A stretch of 54,878 bases of DNA, taken from CAZYWA01 sp964650975 [NCBI: uncultured bacterium] (GTDB lineage: Bacteria > JADJOY01). The stretch spans positions 1 to 54,878 of the forward strand of contig CAZYWA010000003.1 of NCBI GenBank assembly GCA_964650975.1. Reading direction: 5' to 3'. The notes beneath the pieces are model-generated. The model was not told the DNA's origin. It was given only the letters and a program-made list of their open reading frames with translations, and did no database searches. Positions 8,513-17,086 of this stretch are shown piece by piece. The translations under genes and the position numbers were made by a program. How positions within the stretch are numbered: the first letter of the stretch is position 1; every line of letters begins with the position of its first letter.

Positions 8513-9670
8513 ATGAGCGACAGGCCGGAGCCTTCGCGAGCTTCCCAGCGGCCGAGCGCCCGGCTCGAGTGGGTCGATGTGCAGAAGGGCATGTCGATCT
8601 TGTGGATCGTCTATTTCCACCTGTTTCGCGACACCCAGCCGAGCCCGGCGGTCGATCCGATCGCGCCGGACCTCGTCGGACGGCTCCTAGCCGCGTGCTC
8701 GGACGTCCGCGCGATCGATCGGATCGCCTGTCTCGCCCGTGGCACGGCGAGCGCGGTCACGCTGTGCGGTTTTCACGCGGTCCACGTGTTCCTGGTGATC
8801 GCCGGCTTCGGGCTGGCGCGCTCGCTCGGTGAGGCCGCTTCGCCGAGCGGCGGCTGGATCGCGTGGTACCGGAAGCGCCTGCTCCGGCTTTATCCGATGT
8901 ACTGGGCCGCGCATCTCATCCTGCTGGTCTCGCCGCTCAGGCGCGTGTACGACCCGATCGACTACCGGTTCTTGATCAGCCTCACCGGGCTCCGCGTGTG
9001 GCCGATCGACACGATCCACCTCTACTTCAACCCGGCGTGGTGGTACTTCACGTTGCTGGTCGAGCTCTACGCGGCGTTCCCGGTGCTGTGGTGGCTTCGC
9101 ACTCGGCTCGGGCCGACGGGATTGGCGGCGCTCACGCTCGCCGGCACCGCCGCGACGCGCTGGATTTGCTACTTCGTGCTGCCCGTGAGCAGCCACTGGG
9201 CCGAGGGCGCGCTCTTTCTGGGACGAATGTCGGAGTTCGGCCTCGGCATGGCGGTCGGTGTCTGGCACCGCCGCGACGCGCTCGCGACCGAGAGCCGGCT
9301 CTTTCATGCGCCGCTGGTGGTCGCTGGGGCCGCGATCTACCTGGTCGGCCTCGCGAGCTATCGCAGCGCGATCGGCTACTGCTTCACCGACGCGCTGATC
9401 GGATACGGGCTCTTCGCCGTGACCGCGAACGTGGCCCGGCTGGTCGCGGAAAGCCGGTTCCTGCTCCGACTCTTCGCGACGGTGGGCGCTTACTCGTACG
9501 GCCTCTATCTCCTGCACCAGCCGTACGTGATGTACGCCGGTCCTCGGTTCGCGAGCTTCGCCACACCGGTTTACGCGCTCGCCGCGACGGCGCTCGTGGC
9601 GACGCTGACCCTGGGGTCGATGGCGATCGAGCGTGCGGTGGCGCGCATCACCGAGCGTGTCCTCGGCTGA
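8513..9670 (+). CDS. Membrane acyltransferase 3 family O-acyltransferase
   Basis: The protein has 385 aa with about ten predicted hydrophobic segments. The N-terminal block LEWVDVQKGMSILWIVYFHLFRD contains the helix with the conserved His of acyltransferase_3 (OafA/NodX-type) proteins, and YRKRLLRLYPMYWAAHLILL has the RxxR(L)xPxY motif. Such enzymes transfer acyl groups to extracytoplasmic sugars, lipids or antibiotics across the inner membrane. Immediately upstream a TAGTCT lies 9 nt before the ATG, consistent with a very short leader. The gene may modify the periplasmic glucans made elsewhere in the window, but that is speculation. Confidence 0.82.
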   Translation: MSDRPEPSRASQRPSARLEWVDVQKGMSILWIVYFHLFRDTQPSPAVDPIAPDLVGRLLAACSDVRAIDRIACLARGTASAVTLCGFHAVHVFLVIAGFGLARSLGEAASPSGGWIAWYRKRLLRLYPMYWAAHLILLVSPLRRVYDPIDYRFLISLTGLRVWPIDTIHLYFNPAWWYFTLLVELYAAFPVLWWLRTRLGPTGLAALTLAGTAATRWICYFVLPVSSHWAEGALFLGRMSEFGLGMAVGVWHRRDALATESRLFHAPLVVAGAAIYLVGLASYRSAIGYCFTDALIGYGLFAVTANVARLVAESRFLLRLFATVGAYSYGLYLLHQPYVMYAGPRFASFATPVYALAATALVATLTLGSMAIERAVARITERVLG

Positions 9671-9697
9671 GCGCCGCCGCGCGCCGCGGGCGGCGAG

Positions 9698-9725
9698 TTG
9701 ACTTCCAGACGGCCCGACCTACGTT
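9698..9725 (+). promoter_or_regulatory. Candidate sigma70-type promoter for the pirin gene
   Basis: TTGACT at 9698-9703 is separated by 16 bp from TACGTT at 9720-9725. The -35 box matches 5 of 6 consensus bases and the -10 box matches 3 of 6. The pirin ATG is 48 bp downstream. This is seen by eye only. Confidence 0.35.
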
Positions 9726-9773
9726 CCGCTTTCCTCCGCGACATTGGGCCGCGGGCGACGAAAGGCGGGGCAC

Positions 9774-10472
9774 ATGATCACCATCCGGCCATCCACCGAG
9801 CGTGGGCGAGCGAGCTTCGGCTGGCTCGACAGCCGCCACACGTTCTCGTTCGGCGAGTACCACGACCCGCGCCACATGGGCTTTCGCGCGCTGCGTGTGA
9901 TCAACGAGGATCGAGTGAAGCCCGGCATGGGGTTCGGCACTCACGGGCACCGCGACATGGAGATCGTGTCGTACGTGCTGGAGGGGGAGCTCGAGCACAA
10001 GGACAGCATGGGCAACGGCTCGGTGCTCGTGCCGGGCGACGTGCAGCGCATGAGCGCGGGCACCGGAGTGCAGCACAGCGAGTTCAACCCCTCGCGCGAC
10101 TCGCCCGTGCACTTCCTCCAGATCTGGATCTTGCCCGAGCGAAACGGGCAGGCACCCAGCTACGAGCAGAAAGCGTTCTCCGAGGACGAGCGCCGCGGGC
10201 AGCTCAAGGTCCTGGCCAACCCGGGTGGCACCGGCGGCGCGATCGCGGTGCACCAGGACGTGCGGCTGCTGGGCGGTATTCTCGACGCCGGCGCGACCGT
10301 GACCCACGAGATACCGGCCGGGCGGCACGCCTGGGTACAGGTGGCTCGAGGCCGCGTCGACCTGAACGGCCATTCGCTCGGAGCCGGCGATGGAGCCGCG
10401 GTGAGCGACGAGCGCTCGATCACGCTGGTCGCGCGGGACAAGGCCGAGGTGCTGGTGTTCGATCTCGCCTGA
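9774..10472 (+). CDS. Pirin family protein (quercetin 2,3-dioxygenase-like bicupin)
   Basis: The protein has 232 aa from the ATG at 9774, preceded by an AGGCGGGG element; an ATG 30 bp upstream lacks this. The N-terminal cupin has FGWLDSRHTFSFGEYHDP, then GMGFGTHGHRDMEIVSYVLEGELEHKDS, which provides the metal ligands (His, His, His, Glu). SAGTGVQHSEFNPS is the second metal block, and FLQIWILPE is the conserved core. Pirins bind Fe or another metal; some oxidise quercetin and others have redox-sensor roles. The C-terminal cupin is shorter and lacks obvious metal ligands, as usual. It is a cytosolic single gene. Confidence 0.9.
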   Translation: MITIRPSTERGRASFGWLDSRHTFSFGEYHDPRHMGFRALRVINEDRVKPGMGFGTHGHRDMEIVSYVLEGELEHKDSMGNGSVLVPGDVQRMSAGTGVQHSEFNPSRDSPVHFLQIWILPERNGQAPSYEQKAFSEDERRGQLKVLANPGGTGGAIAVHQDVRLLGGILDAGATVTHEIPAGRHAWVQVARGRVDLNGHSLGAGDGAAVSDERSITLVARDKAEVLVFDLA

Positions 10473-10522
10473 CGGAGGCGTCGCGGCTCGCCGCCAGGCC
10501 CGCGTCTCGCGCCGCTCGCCGC

Positions 10523-11176
10523 TTAGCCGGCCGCGGCGCGCAGCGTGTCTTCGGCGGCGGGACGGACGCGGGCCGGTCCGTGGTTCGCGGGAACCTTGCC
10601 GACCGCGCCCTCGTAAAGGGACGCGAGCCGCTTCATGTCCGCCTCGATGTCGCCGGTGGGCGTGAAAGGCGCGTACACACGGCCGAGCTTCTTCCCGTAG
10701 TCGAGCACCGTGGGGACGATCGGCACGCCCGCCTTGAGCGCGATGTAGTAGAAGCCGGTCTTCCAGTGCTCGGTGCGCTTGCGGGTGCCTTCGGGCGGCA
10801 CGGCGAGCACCAGCTCGTCGCTGCGCGCGAACTCGTCCGCGATGTCCTCGACCATGTTCTGGGGCGAGCGGCGGTCGACGGGCAGGGCACCGAGCTTCCG
10901 CAGGAACCAGCCGAACGGCCCCTTCACGATCGAGTGCTTCACCATCCAGCGCAGGTTCATGTCGAGCACGAACGAGAACGCCAGCATGAAGAAGGCGTCC
11001 CAGTTCGAGGTGTGCGGAGCCGCGATCAGCACGTACTTCTCGACCGATGGCCGTTGCCCTTCGAGGCGGAAGCCGAACGCCTTGAGCCACAGGCGGCCGA
11101 TCGCGCGCGCGATCGGCCCGTGGGCCTGGCGGTGCACCGGCGGGGTCGCGCGAGGACGGATCGGGTGAACGGTCAT
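10523..11176 (-). CDS. PlsC-like lysophospholipid acyltransferase
   Basis: The protein has 217 aa. YVLIAAPHTSNWDAFFM contains the HX4D catalytic motif (HTSNWD). GALPVDRRSPQNMV and LVLAVPPEGTRKRTEHWKTGFYYIA form the acceptor-binding EGTR motif, and GVPIVPTVLDYGKK the conserved VPxxP-type block. This subgroup is short and often annotated as 1-acyl-sn-glycerol-3-phosphate acyltransferase. It would act at the cytosolic face of the membrane. The ATG at 11176 follows GGGAGGG. It faces the pirin gene tail to tail. Confidence 0.85.
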   Translation of the reverse strand: MTVHPIRPRATPPVHRQAHGPIARAIGRLWLKAFGFRLEGQRPSVEKYVLIAAPHTSNWDAFFMLAFSFVLDMNLRWMVKHSIVKGPFGWFLRKLGALPVDRRSPQNMVEDIADEFARSDELVLAVPPEGTRKRTEHWKTGFYYIALKAGVPIVPTVLDYGKKLGRVYAPFTPTGDIEADMKRLASLYEGAVGKVPANHGPARVRPAAEDTLRAAAG

Positions 11177-11311
11177 CTGGGCCCTCCCGGTTGCGGTTCA
11201 AAGCATCCTAAAGGGTGAGTGTCAGGGCTTTGTCAGCCGCTCGGTAGGTAATTGCTGGGTCGTTTTGGGCTCCCATTGAGGTCGGTGGCGCGGTTGGCCG
11301 AGGATGGGAAC

Positions 11312-13072
11312 ATGATCGACACCTGGATCCGTGGCGGCACGGTGATCGACGGGACCGGTGCCCCTCGCGTGCGCGCAGACGTCGCGATTCACGCCGGGCG
11401 CATCGTCGCGGTCGGCGCGGTCCACGAGGACGCGCGCCAGACGATCGACGCGGAGAGCTGCGTCGTCGCTCCCGGCTTCGTCGATTTACACACGCATTAC
11501 GACGCGCAATTGCTGTGGGACGGCACGGCGAGCCCCTCGCCGCTGCATGGCGTTACCACCGTGGTTGGCGGAAATTGCGGCTTCGGGCTGGCGCCCGTGA
11601 CCCCGGACGGCGCCGGCTACCTCGCGCGGCTCCTGGCCCGGGTCGAAGGGATCTCGCTCGAGGCGCTCGAGCAGGCGCTCGACTGGCGCTGGTCATCGTT
11701 CGCCAGCTATCTGACGCGGTTCGAGGGCCGGCTCGCCGTAAATGCCGGGTTTCTGTGTGGCCACTCGGCGCTGCGCCGGGCGGTGATGGGAGGACGCGCG
11801 ACGGGCTCGGAAGCGAGCCTGTCGGAGCTCGAGGCCATGCGCCGTCTTCTCGGTGCGTCCCTGGCCGAGGGTGCGCTCGGATTCTCCACCTCGCTTTCGC
11901 CGACCCACCACGATGGCGAGGGCAACCCCGTGCCGTCGCGCGCCGCGAGCCGCGCCGAGCTGGTGGCTCTCGCCGCCGAGACCGGGCGCCACCCAGGCAC
12001 GACGCTCGAGGGGATCGTGCCGGGCTGCCTGCGGGGCTTCAGCGCCGAGGAGATCGATCTCCTGAGCGAGCTTTCGCTCGTGGCCGATCGTGCCATCAAC
12101 TGGAATCTCTTGAGCATCGATGCGCGACGGCCCGAGCTACACCGATCGCAGCTCGATGCGGCGTCGGTGGCGGCGGAACGCGGTGCCCGGATCGTCGCGC
12201 TGACCCTGCCGTGCACGCCGTCCGTGCGGCTCTCGTTCGTGTCGGGCGCCATCCTGGACGGGCTACCCGGCTGGCGCGAGGTGCTGGCGCTGCCGGTCGG
12301 CGAGCGCCTGCGCGCCCTGGCCGACTCTCCCACGCGTTCGCGCCTGGCGGCCGGTGCGGCCTCGCCGGAGGCGGGCGTGCTGCGCAATCTCGCGCGCTGG
12401 GAGCGGCTCGAGATCGCCGAGACGTTCGCCGCGGCGAACCGCGGGCTTGCCGGACGCACCGTCGGTGAGGTCGCCGCGGAGCGAGGCGCCGCGCCGTTCG
12501 ATGCGCTGCTCGACGTGGTCATCGCCGACCAGCTGCGCACCGGACTGGTGCCGCCGGCGCCGCCCGATTTGGACGAGCTGCGGCACGAGCGGGCGCAGGT
12601 TTGGCTCGACGAGCGCACGGTGCTGGGCGGATCCGACGCGGGCGCCCACCTGGACGTGATGTGTGCCGCGGTCTATCCGACCCATCTGCTCGCGCACGGC
12701 GTGCGGGAGCATGGCTTGCTCTCGCTGGAAGAGGCCGTGCATCAGCTCACCGACGTTCCGGCGCGTCTCTACGGACTGGAGCGGCGTGGCCGCATCGCGC
12801 CCGGCTGGCACGGAGACCTCGTGGTCTTCGATCCGGATCGAGTCGCGCCGCGGGGCGAAGAGACCCGCGCCGACCTGCCGGCCGGCGCACCCCGTCTTTT
12901 CGCCGGCGCCGACGGGATCGAGCGGGTGCTGGTGAACGGCGAGACGATCGTGGAGCGAGGGGTGTTCGCGAGCGCTCGGCCGGGGCGCGTGTTGAGATCG
13001 GGCCTGGATACCGAAACGGTGGTGGCGCGGAGCGCGCGGCAGACGAGCGGCACACCCTCGGATCGATCGTGA
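11312..13072 (+). CDS. N-acyl-D-amino-acid deacylase family amidohydrolase
   Basis: The protein has 586 aa from ATG 11312, with an AGGATGGG element just upstream. The N-terminus IDTWIRGGTVIDGTGAP and APGFVDLHTHYDAQLLWDG hold the metal-binding HxH. GVTTVVGGNCGFGLAP is a D-aminoacylase signature (NCGxxxAP). The C-terminus has VLGGSDAGAHLD and RRGRIAPGWHGDLVVFDPD. The family removes acyl groups from N-acyl-D-amino acids or acts on related cyclic amides in the cytosol using zinc. It overlaps the following SDR gene by GTGA, suggesting translational coupling. The true substrate is unknown. Confidence 0.85.
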   Translation: MIDTWIRGGTVIDGTGAPRVRADVAIHAGRIVAVGAVHEDARQTIDAESCVVAPGFVDLHTHYDAQLLWDGTASPSPLHGVTTVVGGNCGFGLAPVTPDGAGYLARLLARVEGISLEALEQALDWRWSSFASYLTRFEGRLAVNAGFLCGHSALRRAVMGGRATGSEASLSELEAMRRLLGASLAEGALGFSTSLSPTHHDGEGNPVPSRAASRAELVALAAETGRHPGTTLEGIVPGCLRGFSAEEIDLLSELSLVADRAINWNLLSIDARRPELHRSQLDAASVAAERGARIVALTLPCTPSVRLSFVSGAILDGLPGWREVLALPVGERLRALADSPTRSRLAAGAASPEAGVLRNLARWERLEIAETFAAANRGLAGRTVGEVAAERGAAPFDALLDVVIADQLRTGLVPPAPPDLDELRHERAQVWLDERTVLGGSDAGAHLDVMCAAVYPTHLLAHGVREHGLLSLEEAVHQLTDVPARLYGLERRGRIAPGWHGDLVVFDPDRVAPRGEETRADLPAGAPRLFAGADGIERVLVNGETIVERGVFASARPGRVLRSGLDTETVVARSARQTSGTPSDRS

Positions 13073-13764
13073 ACGCGCTTTCCGGCAAGCGGATCCTGGT
13101 GGTCGGGGCCTCGTCGGGGATCGGCCGGGCGATCGCCGAGCAAGCGCTCGCGTCCGGCGCACGGGTGGCGGGGCTGGCGCGCCGTCGCGAAGGCGCGGTG
13201 ACGCATGCCTGCGATGTCCGCGATCCGCTGTCGGTCGCCTCGTCCGTGGCGAGCGCCATCGACTCGATCGGCGGGATCGATGCGCTGATCTACGCGGCGG
13301 GCGTGGTGCCGCTCGCGACACTCGACTCGGCCGAGCTGGAGACCTTCCGTAGCGCCTTCGAGACCAACGCGGTCGGTGCGGCGCTGGTGGCGCGAGCCGC
13401 GCTCGCCGCGCTCGCGGAAAGCCACGGGCAGGGGCTCTTCCTGTCGTCGGATGGTGTGGGCGCGCCGCGCGAGGGGCTCGCGATCTACACCGCCAGCAAG
13501 GCCGCTCTGGAGGAGCTGGTGCTGGGATGGCGGCGGGAGCACCCGGAGGTGCGCTGGACGACGGTGATCGTGGGCCCCACGGCCACCGCGATCGCGAGCG
13601 CGTGGGACCGCAAGCTGACGGCCAAGCTCTGGCCGCGCTGGCAGGCGGAAGGGCACGACCGCGAAACGCCGGCCCAGCCGGATGACGTGGCGCGCCGCGT
13701 CCTGGCGCTGCTCGAGACCGACGACGACGTGCCTCGTCGCTCGACACACGAGCCGCGGCGTTGA
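13069..13764 (+). CDS. Short-chain dehydrogenase/reductase (SDR)
   Basis: The protein has 231 aa from a GTG that overlaps the previous stop (GTGA at 13069-13072). The N-terminus GKRILVVGASSGIGRAIAEQAL has the TGxxxGxG-type cofactor loop. IDALIYAAGV is the NNAG equivalent, the active-site Ser is in FLSSDGVG, and IYTASKAALEELV holds the catalytic YxxxK. Length and layout match classical SDRs. It would be an NAD(P)-dependent alcohol/ketone reductase working with the coupled amidohydrolase or the downstream P450. Confidence 0.88.
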   Translation: MNALSGKRILVVGASSGIGRAIAEQALASGARVAGLARRREGAVTHACDVRDPLSVASSVASAIDSIGGIDALIYAAGVVPLATLDSAELETFRSAFETNAVGAALVARAALAALAESHGQGLFLSSDGVGAPREGLAIYTASKAALEELVLGWRREHPEVRWTTVIVGPTATAIASAWDRKLTAKLWPRWQAEGHDRETPAQPDDVARRVLALLETDDDVPRRSTHEPRR

Positions 13765-13781
13765 TTTGACGATTCGTCAAA
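13765..13781. promoter_or_regulatory. 17-bp perfect palindrome upstream of P450 (candidate operator)
   Basis: TTTGACGATTCGTCAAA has 7-bp arms around a 3-bp centre. It starts one base after the SDR stop and ends 21 bp before the P450 ATG. It contains TTGACG, which could serve as a -35 box, so a bound dimeric regulator would block transcription. The size and symmetry fit a TetR-family or similar helix-turn-helix operator. No regulator gene lies adjacent. Confidence 0.5.
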
Positions 13782-13802
13782 AACGCGGGAGCATCGATCG
13801 GC

Positions 13803-14993
13803 ATGGATTCAGCGGTCTTCACCGACCTCCGCGACCTGTTCGGCGGCCGCGAGACGAGCCCCGTCGCGGACCCGTATTCCGTCTACCGCCGCCTGCGCCG
13901 GGACGCTCCGGTGATGCCCGTGGAGGGCACCGGGTACACCGGCTATCTGGTCACCCGCCACGAGGACGTGCTGCGGATCCTGCTCGACGATCGGACGTTC
14001 TCGAACCGCGCCACGGCGCGCGGCATCGGGCTGGTGCTGGGGCGCACCATCACCGAGATGGACGGCGCCGAGCATGCGCGCCATCGCGCGCTCATCATGC
14101 CGTCGCTCTTGCCGCGGGCGCTCAAGGGCGAGTTTCTCGACACCGTGCGCTCGGTCGCGGACGGATTGATCGACGCCTTCATCGGCCGCGGCCGCGCCGA
14201 CCTGGTGGCCGATTTGACGTTCTCTTACCCGCTCCGGGTCTTCACCAACATCCTCGGCATCGCCGATGACGATGTCGACCGCGTGCACCGCTGGGCCATC
14301 GACCTCACTCGCGTGGGCGCCGATCCGTTGAAGGGGATCCAGGCCTCGCAGTCGCTGGCCGAGTACTTCGCGCCGATCCTGACCGAGCGCCGCGCGGCGC
14401 CGCGCGGCGACATGATCAGCCAGCTGGCGCAGGCCGAGGTCGAAGGACACCGCCTCACCGACGAGGAGGTCACGAGCTTCCTCAGGCTTCTGGTGATCGG
14501 CGGCGCCGAGACCACGTACCACCTGCTGGGGAGCGCGCTCCTGGCCTTGCTCCAGCATCGCGACGAGCTGGCCGCGGCGGTCGCCGAGCCGGTGCGAATC
14601 GCCGCGGTAATCGACGAGACCTTGCGCTGGGAGGGGCCGATCGGCGTGATGTTCCGCGAGCCCACCGAGGACGCGACCATCGCGGGCACCAAGGTCGCGG
14701 CCGGCGAGCGGCTGCTGGTGTCGCTCGGCTCGGCCAATCGCGACGAGAGCGTGCACGCCGATCCCGACGAGTGGAGCCTCGCGCGTGACCGCGAGGCTCG
14801 GCCGCACCTCGGCTTCGGCCAGGGCAAGCACTACTGCGCCGGGTCGCGGCTCGCGCTCGTCGAAGCGCGGATCGGTCTCGAAGCGGTGCTGGGCCGGCTG
14901 CGCAATCTTCGCCTGGCGCCGGATCACGAGGGTGGGGTGGTCGGGCTCGCGTTCCGCGGACCCGAACGCTTGCTCGTCGAATGGGACGCGTGA
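13803..14993 (+). CDS. Cytochrome P450
   Basis: The protein has 396 aa, typical of soluble bacterial class I P450s. FGQGKHYCAG (haem thiolate Cys345) matches FGxGxHxCxG. The I-helix reads VIGGAETTYH, the oxygen-activation motif (A/G)GxE/DT, and IDETLRWEGP provides ExxR. The enzyme would hydroxylate a small hydrophobic substrate using an unseen ferredoxin and reductase. It follows the palindrome at 13765-13781 and overlaps the next amidohydrolase gene, suggesting a joint catabolic function. Confidence 0.93.
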   Translation: MDSAVFTDLRDLFGGRETSPVADPYSVYRRLRRDAPVMPVEGTGYTGYLVTRHEDVLRILLDDRTFSNRATARGIGLVLGRTITEMDGAEHARHRALIMPSLLPRALKGEFLDTVRSVADGLIDAFIGRGRADLVADLTFSYPLRVFTNILGIADDDVDRVHRWAIDLTRVGADPLKGIQASQSLAEYFAPILTERRAAPRGDMISQLAQAEVEGHRLTDEEVTSFLRLLVIGGAETTYHLLGSALLALLQHRDELAAAVAEPVRIAAVIDETLRWEGPIGVMFREPTEDATIAGTKVAAGERLLVSLGSANRDESVHADPDEWSLARDREARPHLGFGQGKHYCAGSRLALVEARIGLEAVLGRLRNLRLAPDHEGGVVGLAFRGPERLLVEWDA

Positions 14994-16114
14994 GCAGCGC
15001 GGCGCAGCCCGAGCTGGCCGGGATTCACGGCCAGGTGATCGACAGCGACGCGCACATCGGGGAGCCGCCCGATCTCTGGGCACGATCGCTGCCAAAGGAG
15101 CTCGCCGACCGCGCGCCGCGCGCGGTGCTGGAACCCGACGGCCGCATGCGCTGGCGGATCGACGGACGGCTGACTCCGGCGCTGCCGCGCTGGATGGCGC
15201 CCGGGCCCGGCGGCACCCGCGTTCCTTACGTGCCGCGTCCGGGATTGCGCGACGCCGAGGCGCACCTGCGCGATATGGACCTCGAAGGGATCCGCCAGGC
15301 CATCCTTTATCCGGGAGTCGGGCTGGTGTTCGCGGCGATCGAGGACCCGGTGCTCGCGACCGCCTGCTGCCGTGCTTACAACGACTGGCTGGCCGAGCAC
15401 TGCCAGGCGGCACCGGGCCGGCTCTTCGGTGCCGCCGCGCTCCCGCTGCAGGACGTCGACGCCGCCGTCGCGGAGCTCACACGCGCGGTCGAGAGCCTCG
15501 GCATGAAGACTGGGTACATCCGCCCCAATCCGATCGCCGGCCGCGTGCTTCACGATCCGGCCCACGACGCGCTGTGGCGGCGCGCGGCGGAGCTCGGCGT
15601 ACCGATCGCGATCCACGAGGGCACCACGCGCACCTGTCCCACGGTGGGAGCCGAGCGCGTCGAGGACCAGCCGTTTCTCTTCCTGCACATGCTGTCGCAC
15701 CCGTTCGAGCAGATGCTGGCGTGTCTGAGCCTGATCGGCGGCGGCGTGCTGGAGCGCTTTCCGACCTTGCGCGTGGTGTTTCTGGAAAGCGGTTCCGCGT
15801 GGACGGTGTACTGGCTGGCGCGCATGGACGAGCATTTCGAAGCCTGGGGCTACACTTGCCCCGAGCTCGCGACCCGTCCGAGCGAGCTCTTCCGGCGCCA
15901 GTGCTTCGTCTCGACCGATCCCGAGGACCACGTGGTGGCCGCGACGCTCGCGCACGTCGGTGAGGACTGCGTGGTGTGGGCCTCCGACTATCCCCATCCC
16001 GACGCGATCTGCCCGGGCGCGGTCGAGGCGACACTCGGTGACCCAGCCCTGACCCCCATCCAGAAGCGGAAGCTCCTGGTCGACAACGCCCGCCGCCTTT
16101 ACGCTCTCTCGTGA
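14981..16114 (+). CDS. Amidohydrolase-2 family metal-dependent hydrolase
   Basis: The protein has 377 aa. VIDSDAHIGEPPDLW is the amidohydrolase-2 N-terminal motif (DxDxH type, where one His is replaced by Asp). Further blocks are AYNDWLAEHC, MKTGYIRPNPIAGR, PIAIHEGTT with a ligand His, and VWASDYPHPDA with the catalytic Asp. These are TIM-barrel decarboxylases or hydrolases. ATG 14981 gives a 13-bp overlap with P450; a GTG at 14990 gives a GTGA overlap like several other junctions here and is an equally good start. It is probably in one transcript with P450. Confidence 0.87.
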   Translation: MGRVSSAAQPELAGIHGQVIDSDAHIGEPPDLWARSLPKELADRAPRAVLEPDGRMRWRIDGRLTPALPRWMAPGPGGTRVPYVPRPGLRDAEAHLRDMDLEGIRQAILYPGVGLVFAAIEDPVLATACCRAYNDWLAEHCQAAPGRLFGAAALPLQDVDAAVAELTRAVESLGMKTGYIRPNPIAGRVLHDPAHDALWRRAAELGVPIAIHEGTTRTCPTVGAERVEDQPFLFLHMLSHPFEQMLACLSLIGGGVLERFPTLRVVFLESGSAWTVYWLARMDEHFEAWGYTCPELATRPSELFRRQCFVSTDPEDHVVAATLAHVGEDCVVWASDYPHPDAICPGAVEATLGDPALTPIQKRKLLVDNARRLYALS

Positions 16115-16171
16115 CGGGCACGTTCGGGGCGTTCCGCAACCCGTCCCGAGTCGGCGTGTGAGGCGAGCGGC

Positions 16172-17086
16172 GTGTATCGAAACCGGGGACTCCTCGAGTG
16201 GGTGGCCGAGCTCGGCTCCGATCTTGCCGAGCGGCGCGCCACCGCCGCGGTGGCGCTGGCCGAGATCGGCAACCCGAGCGAGCCGGTGCTGACGGCGTTG
16301 CAAGCCATCAAGCACGATCCCGATCCGCGGGTCCGGCGCGCGGTGGCCGCGGCGCTCGCCGGCGATCCCACCCCCGAGCCTGTGACCATCCCCATCCTGG
16401 TCGAGCTGCTCTCGGATCCCGTCGAGCACGTCCGCGCGCGCGCCGCGCACAGCTTGCGGGGCCTCGGCCGCGCCGGAATCGTGGCGCTGACCCGGGTCAC
16501 CGAGCATGGCGAGCGTGACGCCAAGCTCGCGGCCCTCGGTTGGCTGCGCGACGTGAGCGAGGCGGATCTCGCGTCGGCCTGCGTCACGGCGCTCGAGCCG
16601 CTCCTCGCTTCGGACGACGACTCGCTCGTCGAGCTCGCCGTCCGTTCGCTGGGAAGCCTCGGGCCCGCGGCCGGGCCCGCAGTCCCCGCGCTGATCGGCG
16701 TGGCGCGTGCGGGCTCTCGGCTTCGCGAGCAGGCGCTGCTCGCGCTCGCGTCGATCGGCGTGGGCGCGGTCCGTCACGTGTTGCTGGCGCTCGAGGGCGG
16801 CGAGCCGTGGGCGGTCGAGAAGGCCGGCACCGTCCTGGGTTGGGTCGACTGGGATGTCCAGGATCGTGCCGAGCTGGCCGCCGTGCTGATCGAGGCGATG
16901 CAGTCGAGTGAGCCGCGGGTCGTGCTCCACGCGCTCGACGCGGTCGCCGTCACGGGCTCACACGACGCCGCGACCGTCGCCGAGCTCGAGCGGCTGGCTG
17001 CGCACTCGGATGCGCGAGTGCGCGCCGCGGCCAAGCAGCTGCTGCGGAAGTCGGCGATGCCGGACACTCCGGTGCCCAGACGATGA
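16172..17086 (+). CDS. HEAT-repeat protein
   Basis: The protein has 304 aa from a GTG with GAGG upstream. It consists of roughly seven HEAT-like helical pairs with typical (D/E)P.VR..A..AL.. patterns, for example DPDPRVRRAVAAALAGD, DPVEHVRARAAHSLRGLG and HSDARVRAAAKQLL. There is no signal peptide and no catalytic motif. The stop overlaps the start of the next gene (ATGA, 17083-17086), so the partner is probably co-translated. HEAT scaffolds usually mediate protein-protein contacts; its client could be the glucan machinery downstream, which is inference. Confidence 0.78.
   Translation: MYRNRGLLEWVAELGSDLAERRATAAVALAEIGNPSEPVLTALQAIKHDPDPRVRRAVAAALAGDPTPEPVTIPILVELLSDPVEHVRARAAHSLRGLGRAGIVALTRVTEHGERDAKLAALGWLRDVSEADLASACVTALEPLLASDDDSLVELAVRSLGSLGPAAGPAVPALIGVARAGSRLREQALLALASIGVGAVRHVLLALEGGEPWAVEKAGTVLGWVDWDVQDRAELAAVLIEAMQSSEPRVVLHALDAVAVTGSHDAATVAELERLAAHSDARVRAAAKQLLRKSAMPDTPVPRR

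Noticed and set aside
11177-11311. Search for promoters in the divergent LPLAT/amidohydrolase spacer (TGACA and TAGGAT elements)
   Set aside because: The best -35 and -10 candidates are about 20 bp apart, outside the usual 16-18 bp range, so no call was made.
14924-16930. 668-aa minus-strand open frame
   Set aside because: Shadow of the amidohydrolase and HEAT genes; His/Arg-rich low-information sequence.
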